From Acholoe squamosa (taxonomy: Eukaryota; Annelida; Polychaeta; Phyllodocida; Polynoidae), in the NCBI GenBank assembly GCA_949317995.1, contig OX439035.1:6137227-6201226 (forward strand): DNA of 64,000 nucleotides. Direction: 5' to 3'. The notes under the pieces were generated by a model. The model ran no database searches. It had not been told where the DNA came from and worked only from the letters and a program-made list of their open reading frames with translations. Shown in pieces: positions 13,473 through 26,168 of this stretch. Position 1 is the first letter of the stretch, and every line of letters starts with the position of its first letter. Both the position numbers and the translations under genes were made by a program.

Positions 13473-13610
13473 GTTCTCAATGTGGTACACACCAACTAAG
13501 ATTGTAATATTATAATAGTGGGCAGTACTTTTAAAATCCGGAGATGCTCTTCAAGCTATACTGCAATATTATCCACAACAACAGTGATATGGAATCTCCA
13601 CATTGAGAAC
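13473..13610. mobile_element. Small foldback/MITE with 13-bp perfect inverted ends
   Basis: GTTCTCAATGTGG at 13473-13485 and its exact inverse at 13598-13610 bound a 138-bp AT-rich segment with no coding capacity. Confidence 0.5.
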
Positions 13611-14656
13611 ACTCATCCTTGGCATCTCTTATTCCCCCAGGGGACATTTATCAGTCCTTTGTATCATTTTGTTTCTAATTAAGAAGAAAGACAAGCAGCT
13701 TACAATAATACATCTACTTTCTGATTAAAGGGAGACTGGCATAATTTGCTATAAGGGGCCCCCTGAGGGGTATTCTTGTCAGAGCAGAAGAAGAGATTGC
13801 AGGGCCATGTTGCAAAATGAATGTACTCTGTGGATTATTAGATTTCAGCCATTCTGACATAATAGCTGAGGGACAGCCCATGATAAAGTAAAAGACACAT
13901 TAGGGGGGACCCTTCAAAGCAGGCATAAAGAAATCGCATATGTTTCAATGGTAAAAAAGGCCTAGGGACGCACCTATAGTTTCAGAACAATGGTCCAAAA
14001 ATGAAAAAAAAAAATGCATAAATTTTGTTCTGCTGAATGAATTTTAAAAATTCAAAAAGCTGCATGGACTCCCCAGACCCTCTGGACCGCATATATACAG
14101 CTGATGAGTTTATATGGGATTGCAAAATATCAAAGAAAGGTCTTTGTGTCCCCCTTGCTGAAGCAAGGAGAACTAAAACCCCGCGTATAAAATGTGCCTT
14201 AACACGATATATTGCGGTACTTTGAGACATCTTGGAAGAGAAGAGATTTATATTGCACATGGGTCCATGCCCATATATGGAAGAAACTGCTTATTCCCTA
14301 CAACAGAGGCATGTCTAGTGCTCCTTCATTTCCTGCAGTGGGCAGTGACTGTTGCCCTGCCACCAATAAACATTCAGAACAGAAGTAGTCAACAGGGAAT
14401 AGAACCATGAACCCGCGAGTAGTGAGGTGGGGTGGATGGTACATGGTAGAAAACATATGTGAGTTAGGACAGGAAAAAAACCCAGGATATAATGGATTAG
14501 ACATTATAGAACCTATGATTACACAGCGTGTATTTTCTGATGTTGAATATAGCAAAACACTTACCATGAAAGTAACCAACTGCGAACAGAACCACCAAAC
14601 CCCTGAGGAGTGGGGTAGGTGCATGGTTGCCTTTGTTCAGGCGGGGAATTAGAGCT

Positions 14657-15017
14657 GGAGGGTGTTGCTCCTATTGTAAAAAGAGCTGTGAGTATGTGCC
14701 CCCTTTTCTAAACAAGTCGTGCACTGCTTTACCATTCAACTTGCTCTCACCACATTTGACTGAAAAGTCACCTGCCTTGTTTAAAATAGAGAGAGCTGCA
14801 CTACCAGGTACCTACTCATGTCACACGCTCTATAGTTTATTATACTGACTGACTTCTCCCAACTGGGTACCTACCCAAATCCCCTTTTTTAGCACTGTAC
14901 TGGAATGACCACTTGTGAGCAACAAAAGGGACAAGTTATAGCGACATGAAAAGAAAGGACTGGGAATGAGGGCATTTTTAGACAGCTCTTCCTTTTACTA
15001 TAGGAGCAACAGCCTCC
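14657..15017 (-). mobile_element. MITE, GGAGGGTGTTGCTCC family, copy 2 (inverted)
   Basis: Same family as 9684-10046 but in the opposite orientation. Its left part (GAGCTGTGAGTATGTGCCCC) matches the inverse of the right part of copy 1. It has terminal repeats at both ends and is 361 bp long. Confidence 0.85.
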
Positions 15018-15419
15018 CGTTCTGTGAGGTAAAGTAATGGGTTAGATGTGCTGATCCACTTAACTGTACATGTATGTTACAGAGCTCTACTAGGGGATGT
15101 GGTGATCTTTTGACAGGGCATGGCTGTGAGTAGAATGCATGAAGTAGAAATAGTATATGTGACCCATCCTTACAAAATGGTTCGGAAGTCGCACATGCAA
15201 AATGTTTAGTTATTGGCATATTCATTTGCAGCTCATCAAGAGCTTTCATTTGGTATATAACACTTGCATATTTGAACCAGGTGGTCCTCTCTAGATCTTC
15301 TGTAGGAAAATTTAGTCGGATCGATTAAAAAATGATTTAACTAAGATAATTGACATATTAAACATTTAATAATTTATGAATACTATATAATTCCTATGTA
15401 ATTCTATATAACCATTAAA

Positions 15420-15464
15420 ATCCATATGTGACCCATCCTTTGTTAGGATGGGTCACATATGGAT
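15420..15464. repeat. Perfect 20-bp-arm palindrome
   Basis: ATCCATATGTGACCCATCCT (15420-15439) is followed by TTGTT and the exact inverse (15445-15464). It sits directly at the start of the 40-bp minisatellite. A related word, ATATGTGACCCATCCTTA, occurs alone near 15155. Confidence 0.9.
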
Positions 15465-15469
15465 GGGGC

Positions 15470-15793
15470 GAGTAATAATGAGAAAGTGGGAATAGTATAT
15501 GGTGGGTGTGAGTAGTACATAGAAAGTGGGAATAGTATATGGTGGGTGTGAGTAGTACATTGAAAGTGGGAATAGTATATGGTGGGTGTGAGTAGTACAT
15601 AGAAAGTGTGAATAGTATATGGTGGGTGTGAGTAGTACATAGAAAGTAGGAATAGTATATGGTGGGTGTGAGTAGGTCATAGAAAGTGGGAATAGTATAT
15701 GGTGGGTGTGAGTAGTACATAGAAAGTAGGAATAGTATATGGTGGGTGTGAGTAGTTCATAGAAAGTGGGAATAGTATATGGTTATAAGGAGA
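15470..15793. repeat. Minisatellite, 40-bp unit, about eight copies
   Basis: A 40-bp unit beginning AGAAAGTGGGAATAGTATAT and ending AGTAGTACAT repeats head to tail with 90-100 percent identity and decays at the right edge. Because 40 is not a multiple of three, every frame of the minus strand stays open and gives artificial YYSHPPYTIPTF-type peptides. This is not a gene. Confidence 0.95.
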
Positions 15794-16799
15794 AGTATAC
15801 AGAAAGTGGGAATGGTATTTGATCTGAGTAGTGTCCAGAAAAGGAGAAGAGTAAGTTGATAGAACTTTATTTTGGGTAGTGTAGGTAGTTCAGGGAACTG
15901 AAATTGAAACTACTCCATCTCAAATTCAATCAGCTCTGTGATTGAATTACTGTATCACCTGATGTACATGTTAAGTGCAGAAAAATAAGGGGTGGGATAG
16001 ACTGGGTAGTACTATGAAAATAAGTTAAACAATAATTTTACCTTGAAACCCAAAGCTACTCATTCGCGATGAAAGTTCACCTAATTACCTTTCTTGGTGT
16101 TTATCCACATATAAAGAAAGGTCCACTGAAATTTGACTGAATGGCTTATCTTACCATAACACTCTGAGGGGAGAATTATGTGTAATGTTAAGGGGGGAAG
16201 CTGAGTGGCATGACCCCAGTCATAGAACTTCATGTAGCAACCTTAACACAACATGTTCTAATGGGACTGACCAGTACAACATGGTACTTGTATCACTCTG
16301 TTTGTTCGGCAAACAAAGTGCAGAATGAGGTACAACATTGTATACATACTGGATGTATGTGAAGTAACGTCCGACACATTAGTGACAATGGACCACAGCC
16401 TCCCCCACATTAGCAGTAGAGGTGCACTCAATGAGATAGTGAAATATGTTCAAAATTACCTTAATGAAGATTTAATAGCTGGCCATGAAATGTAGGAATA
16501 CTGCATGGGGGCATGCTTAAAGCAAGTTGATATAAAGGTATAGATTAGACCATCTACTGATGTTCTTCTATGGGGGCACATTTTACTTGCCTATAGTGAC
16601 CAGCAAAGATAATTGATTAGAGTTATCAGGACAGGCACCAGTTGCGCCCTAAACATTCTGCGGCAAATACAGAGAATGTTCATATTGACTGATTATCTTT
16701 TCGGCTGGTCCAACTAAAAGTCCCAAATTGACTTACCTGAGTTGTTTGATCCTTTGGGAGTGTACCAACTTTGCAGGGGGCACAAGATGCATAACTGAG

Positions 16800-16962
16800 T
16801 GGCGGGATTTAGAGTGGGGCGCAGGGGTGCATGCGCCCCCCCTTTTTTCCCTGTACTTAAGAGTTTACCTACCTCTTTTTACCCCAGAATTTAGTCAAAA
16901 TTAGGGGGCTAAATGAGGGGTGCGCCCCCCTTTTCAAAATCCTGGATCTGACCCTGACAACA
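16800..16962. repeat. GCGCCCCCC-rich transposon fragment
   Basis: Two short blocks, GCATGCGCCCCCCCTTTTTT and GTGCGCCCCCCTTTTCAAAA, flank an AT-rich middle and end in TCCTGGATCTGACCCTG. This composition is unlike the neighbourhood. I infer a degraded DNA-transposon or MITE end; no family is assigned. Confidence 0.35.
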
Positions 16963-19900
16963 ACACCAATGAATAGACTCATACAATGACTTATTGTTGC
17001 ATCATATCAAGAAATGCGCATAATCGGTTACTTTGCTATGCAGCCCGTGAAATATGGACTAGCCTCTGACATTAGGGTGTACATGGACACAAATGGGGCT
17101 TACTAAAACTGATACCTATCTGATAAGTACCATCAGTGCTCTTCCCACCAGTACTATCTAGGTTGAAGTAATGGCTCAATCCACTAGTGTAATGAATGCA
17201 CTAACCTGTCGCCTAGTCCATGTTAGTAGGTGGCGTATCTATTGCAGGGTGCTGACCCGCTGAACAATTGGAATCAGAGAACAGGCTCTTAAATTTGCTG
17301 TTATATTGACTGCCAAGTGCCAGTACCCCTGAGGATATGGTAACACAAGCTAATCTCCTCTAATTAACACCATGTATGTAGGGAATCCCCTCATTTTATG
17401 CCAGGGCTGCCTTGCATTGTTACGCTAAATGCAGCTGTTCACAGTATACTTAAAGTTCTTGTGTATAAGGTGTGCCTGATGTATGTGGGGCTGACTAAAT
17501 TCCTGCTAGACCTATGATGGATCAGTTAGATAACCTCCCTTACATATAAGCTTAGCCTTAAAAGCTTATATCTAACATTTCCTCATAATGTCTCTTTACA
17601 TTTTTAAACAGTATTTGATCTTTTAGAATAAAAGTGGCAATTCGATCTTTTAGAATAAAAACTGCAATAAGTATGAGAGTTTAAATGGTCAGAACAGGCT
17701 TGAGCATTTTCAAGTCAATACCGCCTGAGGGTCTGACTAGTGATGTAGCTTTCAGCTTTTAGACCCTAGGGGTAATCTGTGACCTTGTGTCATTAAACAC
17801 TCTACTCACCCTGGGGGCTGGACCCACATTATACTCTACTTATCCTTGAGGATGGACTATTAGCCACCCAGACCTGTAATATGTGGTTGGACCCTTGGAG
17901 GGCCGTGTCATGATATGACATACTACCGTCGAGTCTCAATATATCAGCCTCCAATATGTTGGTTGTCACAGTAATCAGCCAGAAAACCCTCTGAAAAGAT
18001 TCTACCAGAGAGTCCTACTTCAAGATATGAACTTATTAAGTAACCAGCCAAATTTGATCTGAAACAAAGATGGTTCGTATTGATTGTGCATACATCATAT
18101 TGGCATAGTGCAGATATGCAACAAGTAAGTAGGCAATGCTGCATCTTCCCTATTATTGTGTATAACTGCCTTTACAGTTGCAGATGTGAGGAGGATCATC
18201 CTGAAAACAAGAACAGCCCTTATTCTAGGTCTATTTTAAACATGGTATAATTCATTATCCCTGTTACCTAAAGCTTGTTGGCTGCAAAATCATTAAAAAA
18301 GGGCATAATACACTAATGTATTAATGTCCCTTTGAGAGTTAATAAAGAATGTCAATTACACTATTACCATTGCTAGAAATTCAGACATAAGCTGATGTCT
18401 GAACAAATCTACTGAAGACATATTGCAGAGTAAACACTGAAAAAAATCCAGTTATAAAAGTAGGTGGGTGAATGCATTTCAGTGAATGCCGCTGGGTCTT
18501 ATCCAGTATTTCCAGTAGTATTGAATTTGAATCCCACGGTCCCCTGAGCAGTCAATGTGCTGGATATCTATTTCATGTTTTGCTAAATCTGCAAATAAGG
18601 TATGATAGACAAGTACTTTCCACTAGAATTTGCTGGATGCATAATAGTTATGAATGTCAGACACAGACAAACTTTTACCTAGTCCTAACTGATGTTCTGT
18701 TTTAAGCATTTCCATACCAATGATCATTTTGACACTACCCGTAACAATGCATGATGTTGGACTGATGTCAAAATTTCTTAAATCCAAATGTTCATGCATT
18801 AGAGGTCCGAAAAGTGTTTTAAGGGTGACAGGTGTTTGACAGTATATTTGTAATACAGGTTGATAATATCTTGGATATTATCTCCCTTAACCCCTGTGAC
18901 ATAGAATGGTTTACACACCCACCATCATATGTCAGCCCTATCAGTCAGTGTCTTCCCGTTGTAAATCAAACAGCGCCCCCAGTGGACAAATGTGGCACAA
19001 TGGCTGCCATGGAATCCATTCTTGGATATCTATTTCGCCCTGACCAAACATGTAAACGTCCCTGACACTTGGGTTGTGGCAAACCACCCTAATAAATCAC
19101 ATGCTATTTTTTCTCCACTTCAACCAGCCTGCCCACAACTTTATTGGTGAAAGATCTGCTCTATAGACTTCTCATACAAAGACATTAGTCACACAGAGTT
19201 TTAGTCTGCATGAAGTCCGAACTGCAAGTCAAGTTTCGATTTAATCAATTTATTAAAATTTGAAAATGGAACATTACTCTCCTCCATCTTGCAGAAATAT
19301 TAATGTAGATTACAGTAGATTTAATTCCTTCTATATTTATAAGAGTGATATAAGTGAAGTAGTGTAGGCGCTTTCAATTAGAAAGCTTCCAGGCTCAGTC
19401 TGTGAAACCTGTACCAAGGAGCATGCTGCTGAGAGTATTTGAGGTGGCTAAGGGTCGGGAGCCAATGCAGTGGTGCAGGTTTTTATGGTGGGATAATTGG
19501 GTGAGGGTCTGCAGGTCTAGTATTAGGGCTGGTATGTAAGTGAATGAACCAGGAGGGTCTGACACCTTCCTCAATAGTCATGGCTCTTTTGATTCCTGGT
19601 CCATTGGCTGGGGTATGACCCACACCCACTCTAATCCTATCGCCTTCATACTATAGACCAAGAGAGCAGGATTGAACATGTTTTTGCAAAAGGCTTAGAA
19701 CTTCTCATGATCTTATGTTGTGGCTGGAAACTTCAATGACTTAACTTACATATTTATTTTATTTTGTGTCTAAACTGAGAAGAGGATCTTGAAGATTTAT
19801 ATATGTTTATAAATTTCAGAAAACTCATTCTTCAACTTTCTTGCTGCAATGGTCTGTAGTCACTGAACCTTTTTGACCGTCCTCTTCCCACTGGGCATTG

Positions 19901-21985
19901 CTATTGCTACTTCACTAGATTGCACCATCCGGACATCCCACAGCTCAGCCTTTTTGTATACAACAGGGATTTCCTCAGTAATATATTTCTGTAGTTAATG
20001 TTTCTTGTGGCTTAAGATGATCATTTTATAAAAATGATTTTGTCTTCAAAAGATTTAAATTACCCACTTACTATCTTTGAGATTATTGACAAATAATGCA
20101 ATTTCACTACCAGCAATCAAAACAACAACCCTAATTTAATCATCAAAGACTTTATCTAGGGGGGTCCCCTTAACTCTCTCTGCCCCCCCAGATTCCCTGT
20201 ATTCAATGCATCTTTGGCATCTATAGTTGTCAGTGGGGTGGAGAGAGTTAAATCAAGGATTCAGATTAGGTTTGTTTGCATTGAGAGACATGTGGGGAAT
20301 ATATACAGATCTACATACCTTGTTGCCCCTTGTTGTCGTTAGCTGCCCTTATTCTGACGAGTGTTGACAGTTGTTTACATGCCTAGTTCCTATCAGTGCC
20401 TCAGGGTGGCAGTGCAGCAGTGGGGGCCATCTTGTTAATGTGGTCTTATGGTCTGTTGGCAGCCCTCCTGAACTCACAGCCATCCCAGCCCCTCAGGGAA
20501 ACAAGAAAGTAGGTTGGGCGGAACTGGTGGGTGCAGCAGGAGCCTTGACATTGTATCCATAAGACAGTCCCTATTCCAGCTGGGCACAGTCTATGGGGGA
20601 AAGTGGGGCATATCTATTGCAGTAACCTTTAAGGCGTCACTGATTAAAGAGTGCATCATGCGAGCCCTGCTCATGCTACGAAAAGTGCCCTTGCCATTGC
20701 TATATTGGTGCATCATGCTCATCCTCCAAAAGTGCATCAAACCCATATCTATTGACAAGGCACCTGAATGTAGACCTGGTAAGTAGCCTCATTGGGGCTG
20801 CCTTCATGTATCAGGCAGAATTTCTGGATTTGGCATGATGTGCAAGAAGACTGGCGGCCAGTTCACTGATGCATCATGAAGGTATGATACGAATCTGAAT
20901 CAGTGGATGTAAAAGGGGACATACAAGGGTTAAGGTATAGACAAGAGGAGACCTGCTGAAGTATTGTCTGGAATAACACAGTGCTTGAAATCCATGCCAG
21001 TACCAATATTTAGAGAATGAGTGAATTATGCACCCTCTATCCGCACACAATAATCTAACCTAAATGGTTTCTAGATCTAATTAGGGAAATAAGATTATAG
21101 TAGTCATGATTTAGATTGGAGAGTGAGTTGCAGCTCAATGCGCCTTGCACTCCACCCCGCCAGCAGACACACGCCTAGGACATTTCAGATACATAAATTG
21201 TGTTATCTAATTTTGATCTGCTATAGTTTGAGAATGCCCTATGCCTCTTTGTATTGTCCACAAAATGCCTAAATTTAACCCTGGTGAGCAACTCACTAAG
21301 GTTTGCCTGCAAATTACTCACTTCCTGAATATTGATGCATCATGCCAACAAATGATGATGACACTAGATGGTACAAAAAGGACCTGAACTAGAGGGAGGC
21401 TCTGGACAACTATAGAACTATGGATTTGGGTTGGCCAGAAAAAGTAGGCTGTGGAGAAGGAGAAAGGAAAGGAAAGGGAGCATTGTGTTCTTAGATAAAC
21501 TGGGCTGAAAGGGTTACATAGAATAGCCGCTGTGATATGTGAGTACAGCGGTAGAAATGAGAAATCTATTCAGTCAATGTTATCCTACATACCACACCAC
21601 ATGGGAAGTAAGGTGTGTTAAGTCATGCATGAAGGTCAGATTATGAAATGTCACAGAGATATTGGGACGATGGGTCAGGACAGTCGTTGAGGGCACAAAG
21701 GAGGAGGTGGTGGATGGGGCATCATTCATCATTATGACAGTCCAGTCAATGTGTTTCCTCCAGAGGTGACCTAGATTGTCTGTGAAACGAGCTTAGATTC
21801 GGTGTCTCCACCTTTAGTCTAACCTCATAATGATGAGTATACAAGAATCTAATTTTGTGTGTATTGAATATCTTTATTAAAATAGAGACTGCTCACCAGC
21901 ACTTCATTGGAGAATCATGCTAACCCTCTGGGAGACCATCAAAGTTGTATGATCTACATGACCAGGGCTGCTTAAATGCAGCCCT

Positions 21986-22267
21986 GGAGGTTACTTCAAA
22001 AGGTCCTGGGATTTCTACCCCTGTGATCGCTTGTGTAATCACCCTTTTGAGAAGGAGTGTTTCCACTGTTATTCTTTCAGTATGGGCCTCTTGCCCCTGT
22101 GTTTTACTTGAAATGGTGTAGGAGGGCTGACACTAAGATCACTGCGATCTTAGTGCTGGCTGTGAAAAGGCAAGACAGTCTATTCTTAAGATCGCTTAAT
22201 TGGTTTAGGCAGAATAATTCCTAAGATCGCTGAGGTAGTGATCCCAGGACCTTTTGAATTAACCTCC
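21986..22267. mobile_element. MITE with 27-bp terminal inverted repeats
   Basis: The left end starts GGAGGTTACTTCAAAAGGTC and the right end is its inverse (26 of 27 match). The interior has several AAGATCGC/GCGATCTT motifs, including a 10-bp hairpin near 22131-22155. No coding capacity; 282 bp. Confidence 0.8.
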
Positions 22268-23227
22268 TGGTCAGTTAGTAACCAGGGTGGAATTCATTCA
22301 TCATGATAGCCAATGGGTATGACATATCAATACATTAGCAGACCTTAAAGTGTATAAAGGAGGATATGATAAGGAGTGTTTCACACATATCACCTAATGC
22401 AAACTCAGGTCGACTCTAGTAACATCCCCAGGGGAATGGGACATTTTCTAGCTTAGGCAATGGTCACTCTGTGTACCTCATCCCTTGGGTATGGTATAGA
22501 CAGACTTAGTGCCTGGTGAGAAAGGGTCAGATGGCAGGCTATTGATGGAGGACTTGGGATGAGGGGTCAGAAATACATTAGAGTCGATGACTGGTAGGTT
22601 AGGAGGGGAGGAAGGTTGGCAAGGGGTGGGACTGACTAATGGACGGCCATCCATCAGGGAGTTGTTACAACATTTGGATGGATGCATCCACTAGATGATC
22701 TATGTGACCCTGGCAGATACTAGTTATGCTCTGGCCATAGCGATCAGTTTTATCTGCCTTGAAATTGTTTTTGAGCTCACCACTCACATGCTGACATCAG
22801 ATCTTGTGCCACACTTCTTCCTGGAATGTTGGGCAGTTAGGACTGAGACTTAAGATTCTGAGACAGAACTGTCATGGCCACACACACATCATCCAGAATC
22901 AGCACTACTGGACTGGCTACCAGGAGCATAAAGCTATTAGACTATCAAAAATACATGGAAAGTAGAAGAAGAGGGAGAAAGACCGGTACAGAGTCAGGTA
23001 GGCAATGACAAAGGTGCATGACAATGTATAATGTTTTTATCATTCAACTTTACTTCGAGCTAGATCTAGACTTGTATCTCATGAGGTACGTGCTGAATAT
23101 GTATAGTGCTGTAGTTGTCATCTGATTAACAGGTTTAAACCACTTGCTTACTGCAATGCATAAATACCAGATCATACATGATGCATTAATCCTTCATGCT
23201 TTCTCATCATTGAGTTGGTTGGCAACC

Positions 23228-23263
23228 TGCCTCTATGTTGGGGACAACATAGAGGCAGGTAAT
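23228..23263. repeat. 15-bp-arm perfect hairpin
   Basis: ACCTGCCTCTATGTT, loop GGGGAC, and the exact inverse AACATAGAGGCAGGT. No neighbouring gene to terminate. Confidence 0.8.
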
Positions 23264-23640
23264 GTCTAAGAAGTTACCAGTCAATCATCCCCTGTTTTAA
23301 CCCTTACTCACATCCTAACACCCCAATGGTAAACCTGTCTCTCCTATGTATACAGATGTTTGGATATAGTTTGTGATTGGAGAATAGAAATACTCCCATC
23401 TAGTGGAGACCAAGAGTACTTGTCCCCATGATCAGGGGAGAAGGTCATCAGACATGGCCAGTGGGTATCTAGCCCTCAAATACCTGCGGGGACCAGCGTA
23501 ATCATTGTGTAACTGTCAAAGTGTTAGCATGATGCTGCAGTGGAGTGGTTGCATGTTGGCTGACCAGCACTGCATCCATACTATTCTAATGTTAAGACAC
23601 CCAGCCTATTAGGTACACCCCAGCTTTAGGTGATACATAG

Positions 23641-23747
23641 ATAGAACTAAACGACTGTGGTGTACGAGGTGGCCGATCCACCACGAGGGAGTTGTCTCCC
23701 GAGGGGTGGATCGGCCACCGAGGACACCAGGGGAGTTTAGTTCTATA
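23641..23747. repeat. Long palindrome with CpG-bearing tip
   Basis: ~42-bp arms (23641-23682 and 23704-23747) match at roughly 36 positions. Each contains GGTGGCCGATCCACC or its inverse. The tip reads ACGAGGGAGTTGTCTCCCGAG and can form a GGGAG/CTCCC hairpin. A CpG-rich block (23800-23935) with CCGCCATTTTGAATGTTTAC follows. It is absent from copy A, so it is an insertion. Confidence 0.8.
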
Positions 23748-25069
23748 TTTATTTTATGTTTTTAGAGGGTTTAATTAACTGAAAATTAGCAAAATCCATT
23801 ACCGTAGTTCACCGCACGAGCGCCAGTCCGCCATTTTGAATGTTTACACGCAGCCAGAACGAGGCTACGGTACTGGAACGGCCGCTGTGGTGGATCGGCA
23901 CACGTTACGCCACTGGGGGTGTGCGGATCGGCCCTGCAATGCTATCTCTATGGGAAGAAGTTATTCACATAAAATAAAATGCACACTAGGTGTCTAAGCT
24001 GCTCGAGTATAAAGCGAGGCTTATACGAGAGGTATTACTGCACTGTTGGCAGGTTCTCCCACTCACCGATTGATGGAGAGTGGCCAAGAGGTAATAAAGT
24101 TCCTGAATGGGTGTCAGGCATGCCACCAGACTGTCTGATTGACTCAGACTCAGACGTAACTACATTATCCATGATTGCTGTCATACATAAATACACAAGG
24201 GAGACATCTATATGCCACCTAATTCCAGACTGACTAGCTTTCACCATGGAGAGAAGGAAAGATGGGGAGGATGGCCCGAGAGCTCCTTTGTTCATGCCAA
24301 AGTGGAAATTGGTGAAAAGTGAACATTGGTTGTTGCTCATCTATTTGAGCACCAATTTAGCTAGTACTTACTAGACTACTTGAAACCTTCCTATTCATGA
24401 GGAGTCATGGTGCTACTGCATTACAAAATACCACCCTCAATATAGTATTGAGTGGATGAGGTATTGGCTATCTGATGGGCCATGAAGTGCATCAGCCACA
24501 TTTAGTTTTGACACAAACCTAGTGCATTCTTCCTCTTCAAAATACATCCGCCTGGTATATCTACAAGGGCTATATTCAGGCAGAATGCTAGATTAGATTC
24601 AGAGTATGTGTAATCCTTAAACACGGTACCCCGAGTCAGACTGGTTTGTGCTCGCATGCAGCATTCTACAATCTTCACCCTTTTTAATTAACATTATCAA
24701 GGCACATTTAGGAAGCTACAAATCGTGTTGAACTGCATTATTTTGATGTTAGCCTGGATACATTTGGTCTGATTCAATCATTTAAATTCCTTTAATACAT
24801 TAATGCCTCATGCCTATTGGTTGTCATAATGCCTACAGCCCTGGTAAGCTACTCTGCAGGACTATATTCATTTATCTCATTTTACAGGATTGAGAGACAG
24901 CCAGCATGATGTGATTATTCTTGATTCTCTTCTTTCTAGATTAATCCTCATTCCTGATCTTTTAGCTCATATCTGGAGTTGTTTTTCAATTAATGCTTAA
25001 TCTTCTGATTTTTGTGCTACTGATGACAACCCTCTATTAATTGATATTCCCAGTCACTACACATATAAA

Positions 25070-25291
25070 CCCAGCAAATTGTCGTCATATGTCACCATGA
25101 TTGGTCATCAATGGTGACTCCTTTATGAGTGATAACTCATTCTGTCATCTTTCGCCACTGTGTGTTAGACTCTCGTGGCATAGCAATTGCTATTCCTGGT
25201 GATCTTGTGCTATAACGACGTCGTGTTCCATCTAGCGACATGTGTGAGCCACTTCACACAGGTTGACGAGGACTCACGACAATTTGCTGGG
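25070..25291. mobile_element. MITE with perfect 16-bp ends (CCCAGCAAATTGTCGT)
   Basis: The left end, 25070-25085, and the exact inverse at 25276-25291 bound 222 bp with no coding capacity. Copy A (near 4856) and the internal duplicate at 25440-25470 lack it, which supports insertion after both duplications. Confidence 0.85.
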
Positions 25292-25823
25292 AAGTGTTAG
25301 ATTCAAGCTGTACATACAGGATAGGTCTCTATCCTCAGACTGGATCTTTTGACTCATATCTGAGCTATTTGTTCAAATGCCTAATCTCCTGATTTTAGCA
25401 CTACTGATTACATCCCTGTATCCATTGATATTCTGAGTCACAATACACATACAGCTTTAGAATCCAGCTGTATATACAGGATAAGAATCTCCAGACACGT
25501 TCCCCTGAGTTCGCATGCCCCGACAATCTGAGACTGCTGTTTGATCAATGTTATCACGAAAACTTCTGACATCATTTGTTATGGTGACCTACATTCAACA
25601 TTGGAAGTACTAAAACTGCCTTAAAGCAGGGTTGGAGAATTCATATTGAATATAATATAATAGAGTTTATGTGCAATTACTGTTACTTATTTACATTTTC
25701 ACAATTGATATGAAACTGCATGCATAAGAGTATTCAAATCATAAATTGATGTACAAAGGTTTGTTATAACATCATGCTTGTAATGTTACATAAATGCTGT
25801 CCTGGCTACGTTCTCACAGACCG

Positions 25824-26168
25824 GGAGGGTGTTGCTCCTATAGTAAAAAGAAGAGCTGGCTAAAAATGCCCTCATTTCCAGTCCTTTCTTTTCATGTCGC
25901 TATAACTTGTCCCTTTTGTTGCTCACAACTGGTCATTCAAGTACGGTGCTAAAAAAGGGGATTTGAGTAGGTACCTAGTTGGGAGAAGTCAGTCAGTATA
26001 ATAAACTATAGAGCGTGTGACATGAGTAGGTACCTCGTAGTGCAGCTCTCTCTATTTTAAACAAGGCAGGTGACTTTTCAGACCAATGTGGTGAGTGCAA
26101 GTTTAATGGTGAAGCAGTGCACAACTTGTTTAGAAAAGAGGGCACATACTCACAGCTCTTTACCCTCC
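25824..26168 (+). mobile_element. MITE, GGAGGGTGTTGCTCC family, copy 3 (right end damaged)
   Basis: Same family and orientation as 9684-10046. The right terminal repeat has lost its inner ~17 bases: the sequence jumps from GCTCTTT straight to ACCCTCC. Confidence 0.8.

Larger units (their letters stand above)
8651..17716. other. Intergenic stretch without a recognisable gene
   Basis: Similarity to copy B ends near 8650. Apart from the MITEs, palindrome and minisatellite listed separately, I see only AT-rich unique sequence with frequent stops in all frames. No open frame shows family motifs. Confidence 0.6.

Noticed and set aside
15415..15720. Repetitive YYSHPPYTIPTF protein frames on the minus strand
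   Set aside because: The 40-bp minisatellite keeps all three frames open. This is a repeat artefact.
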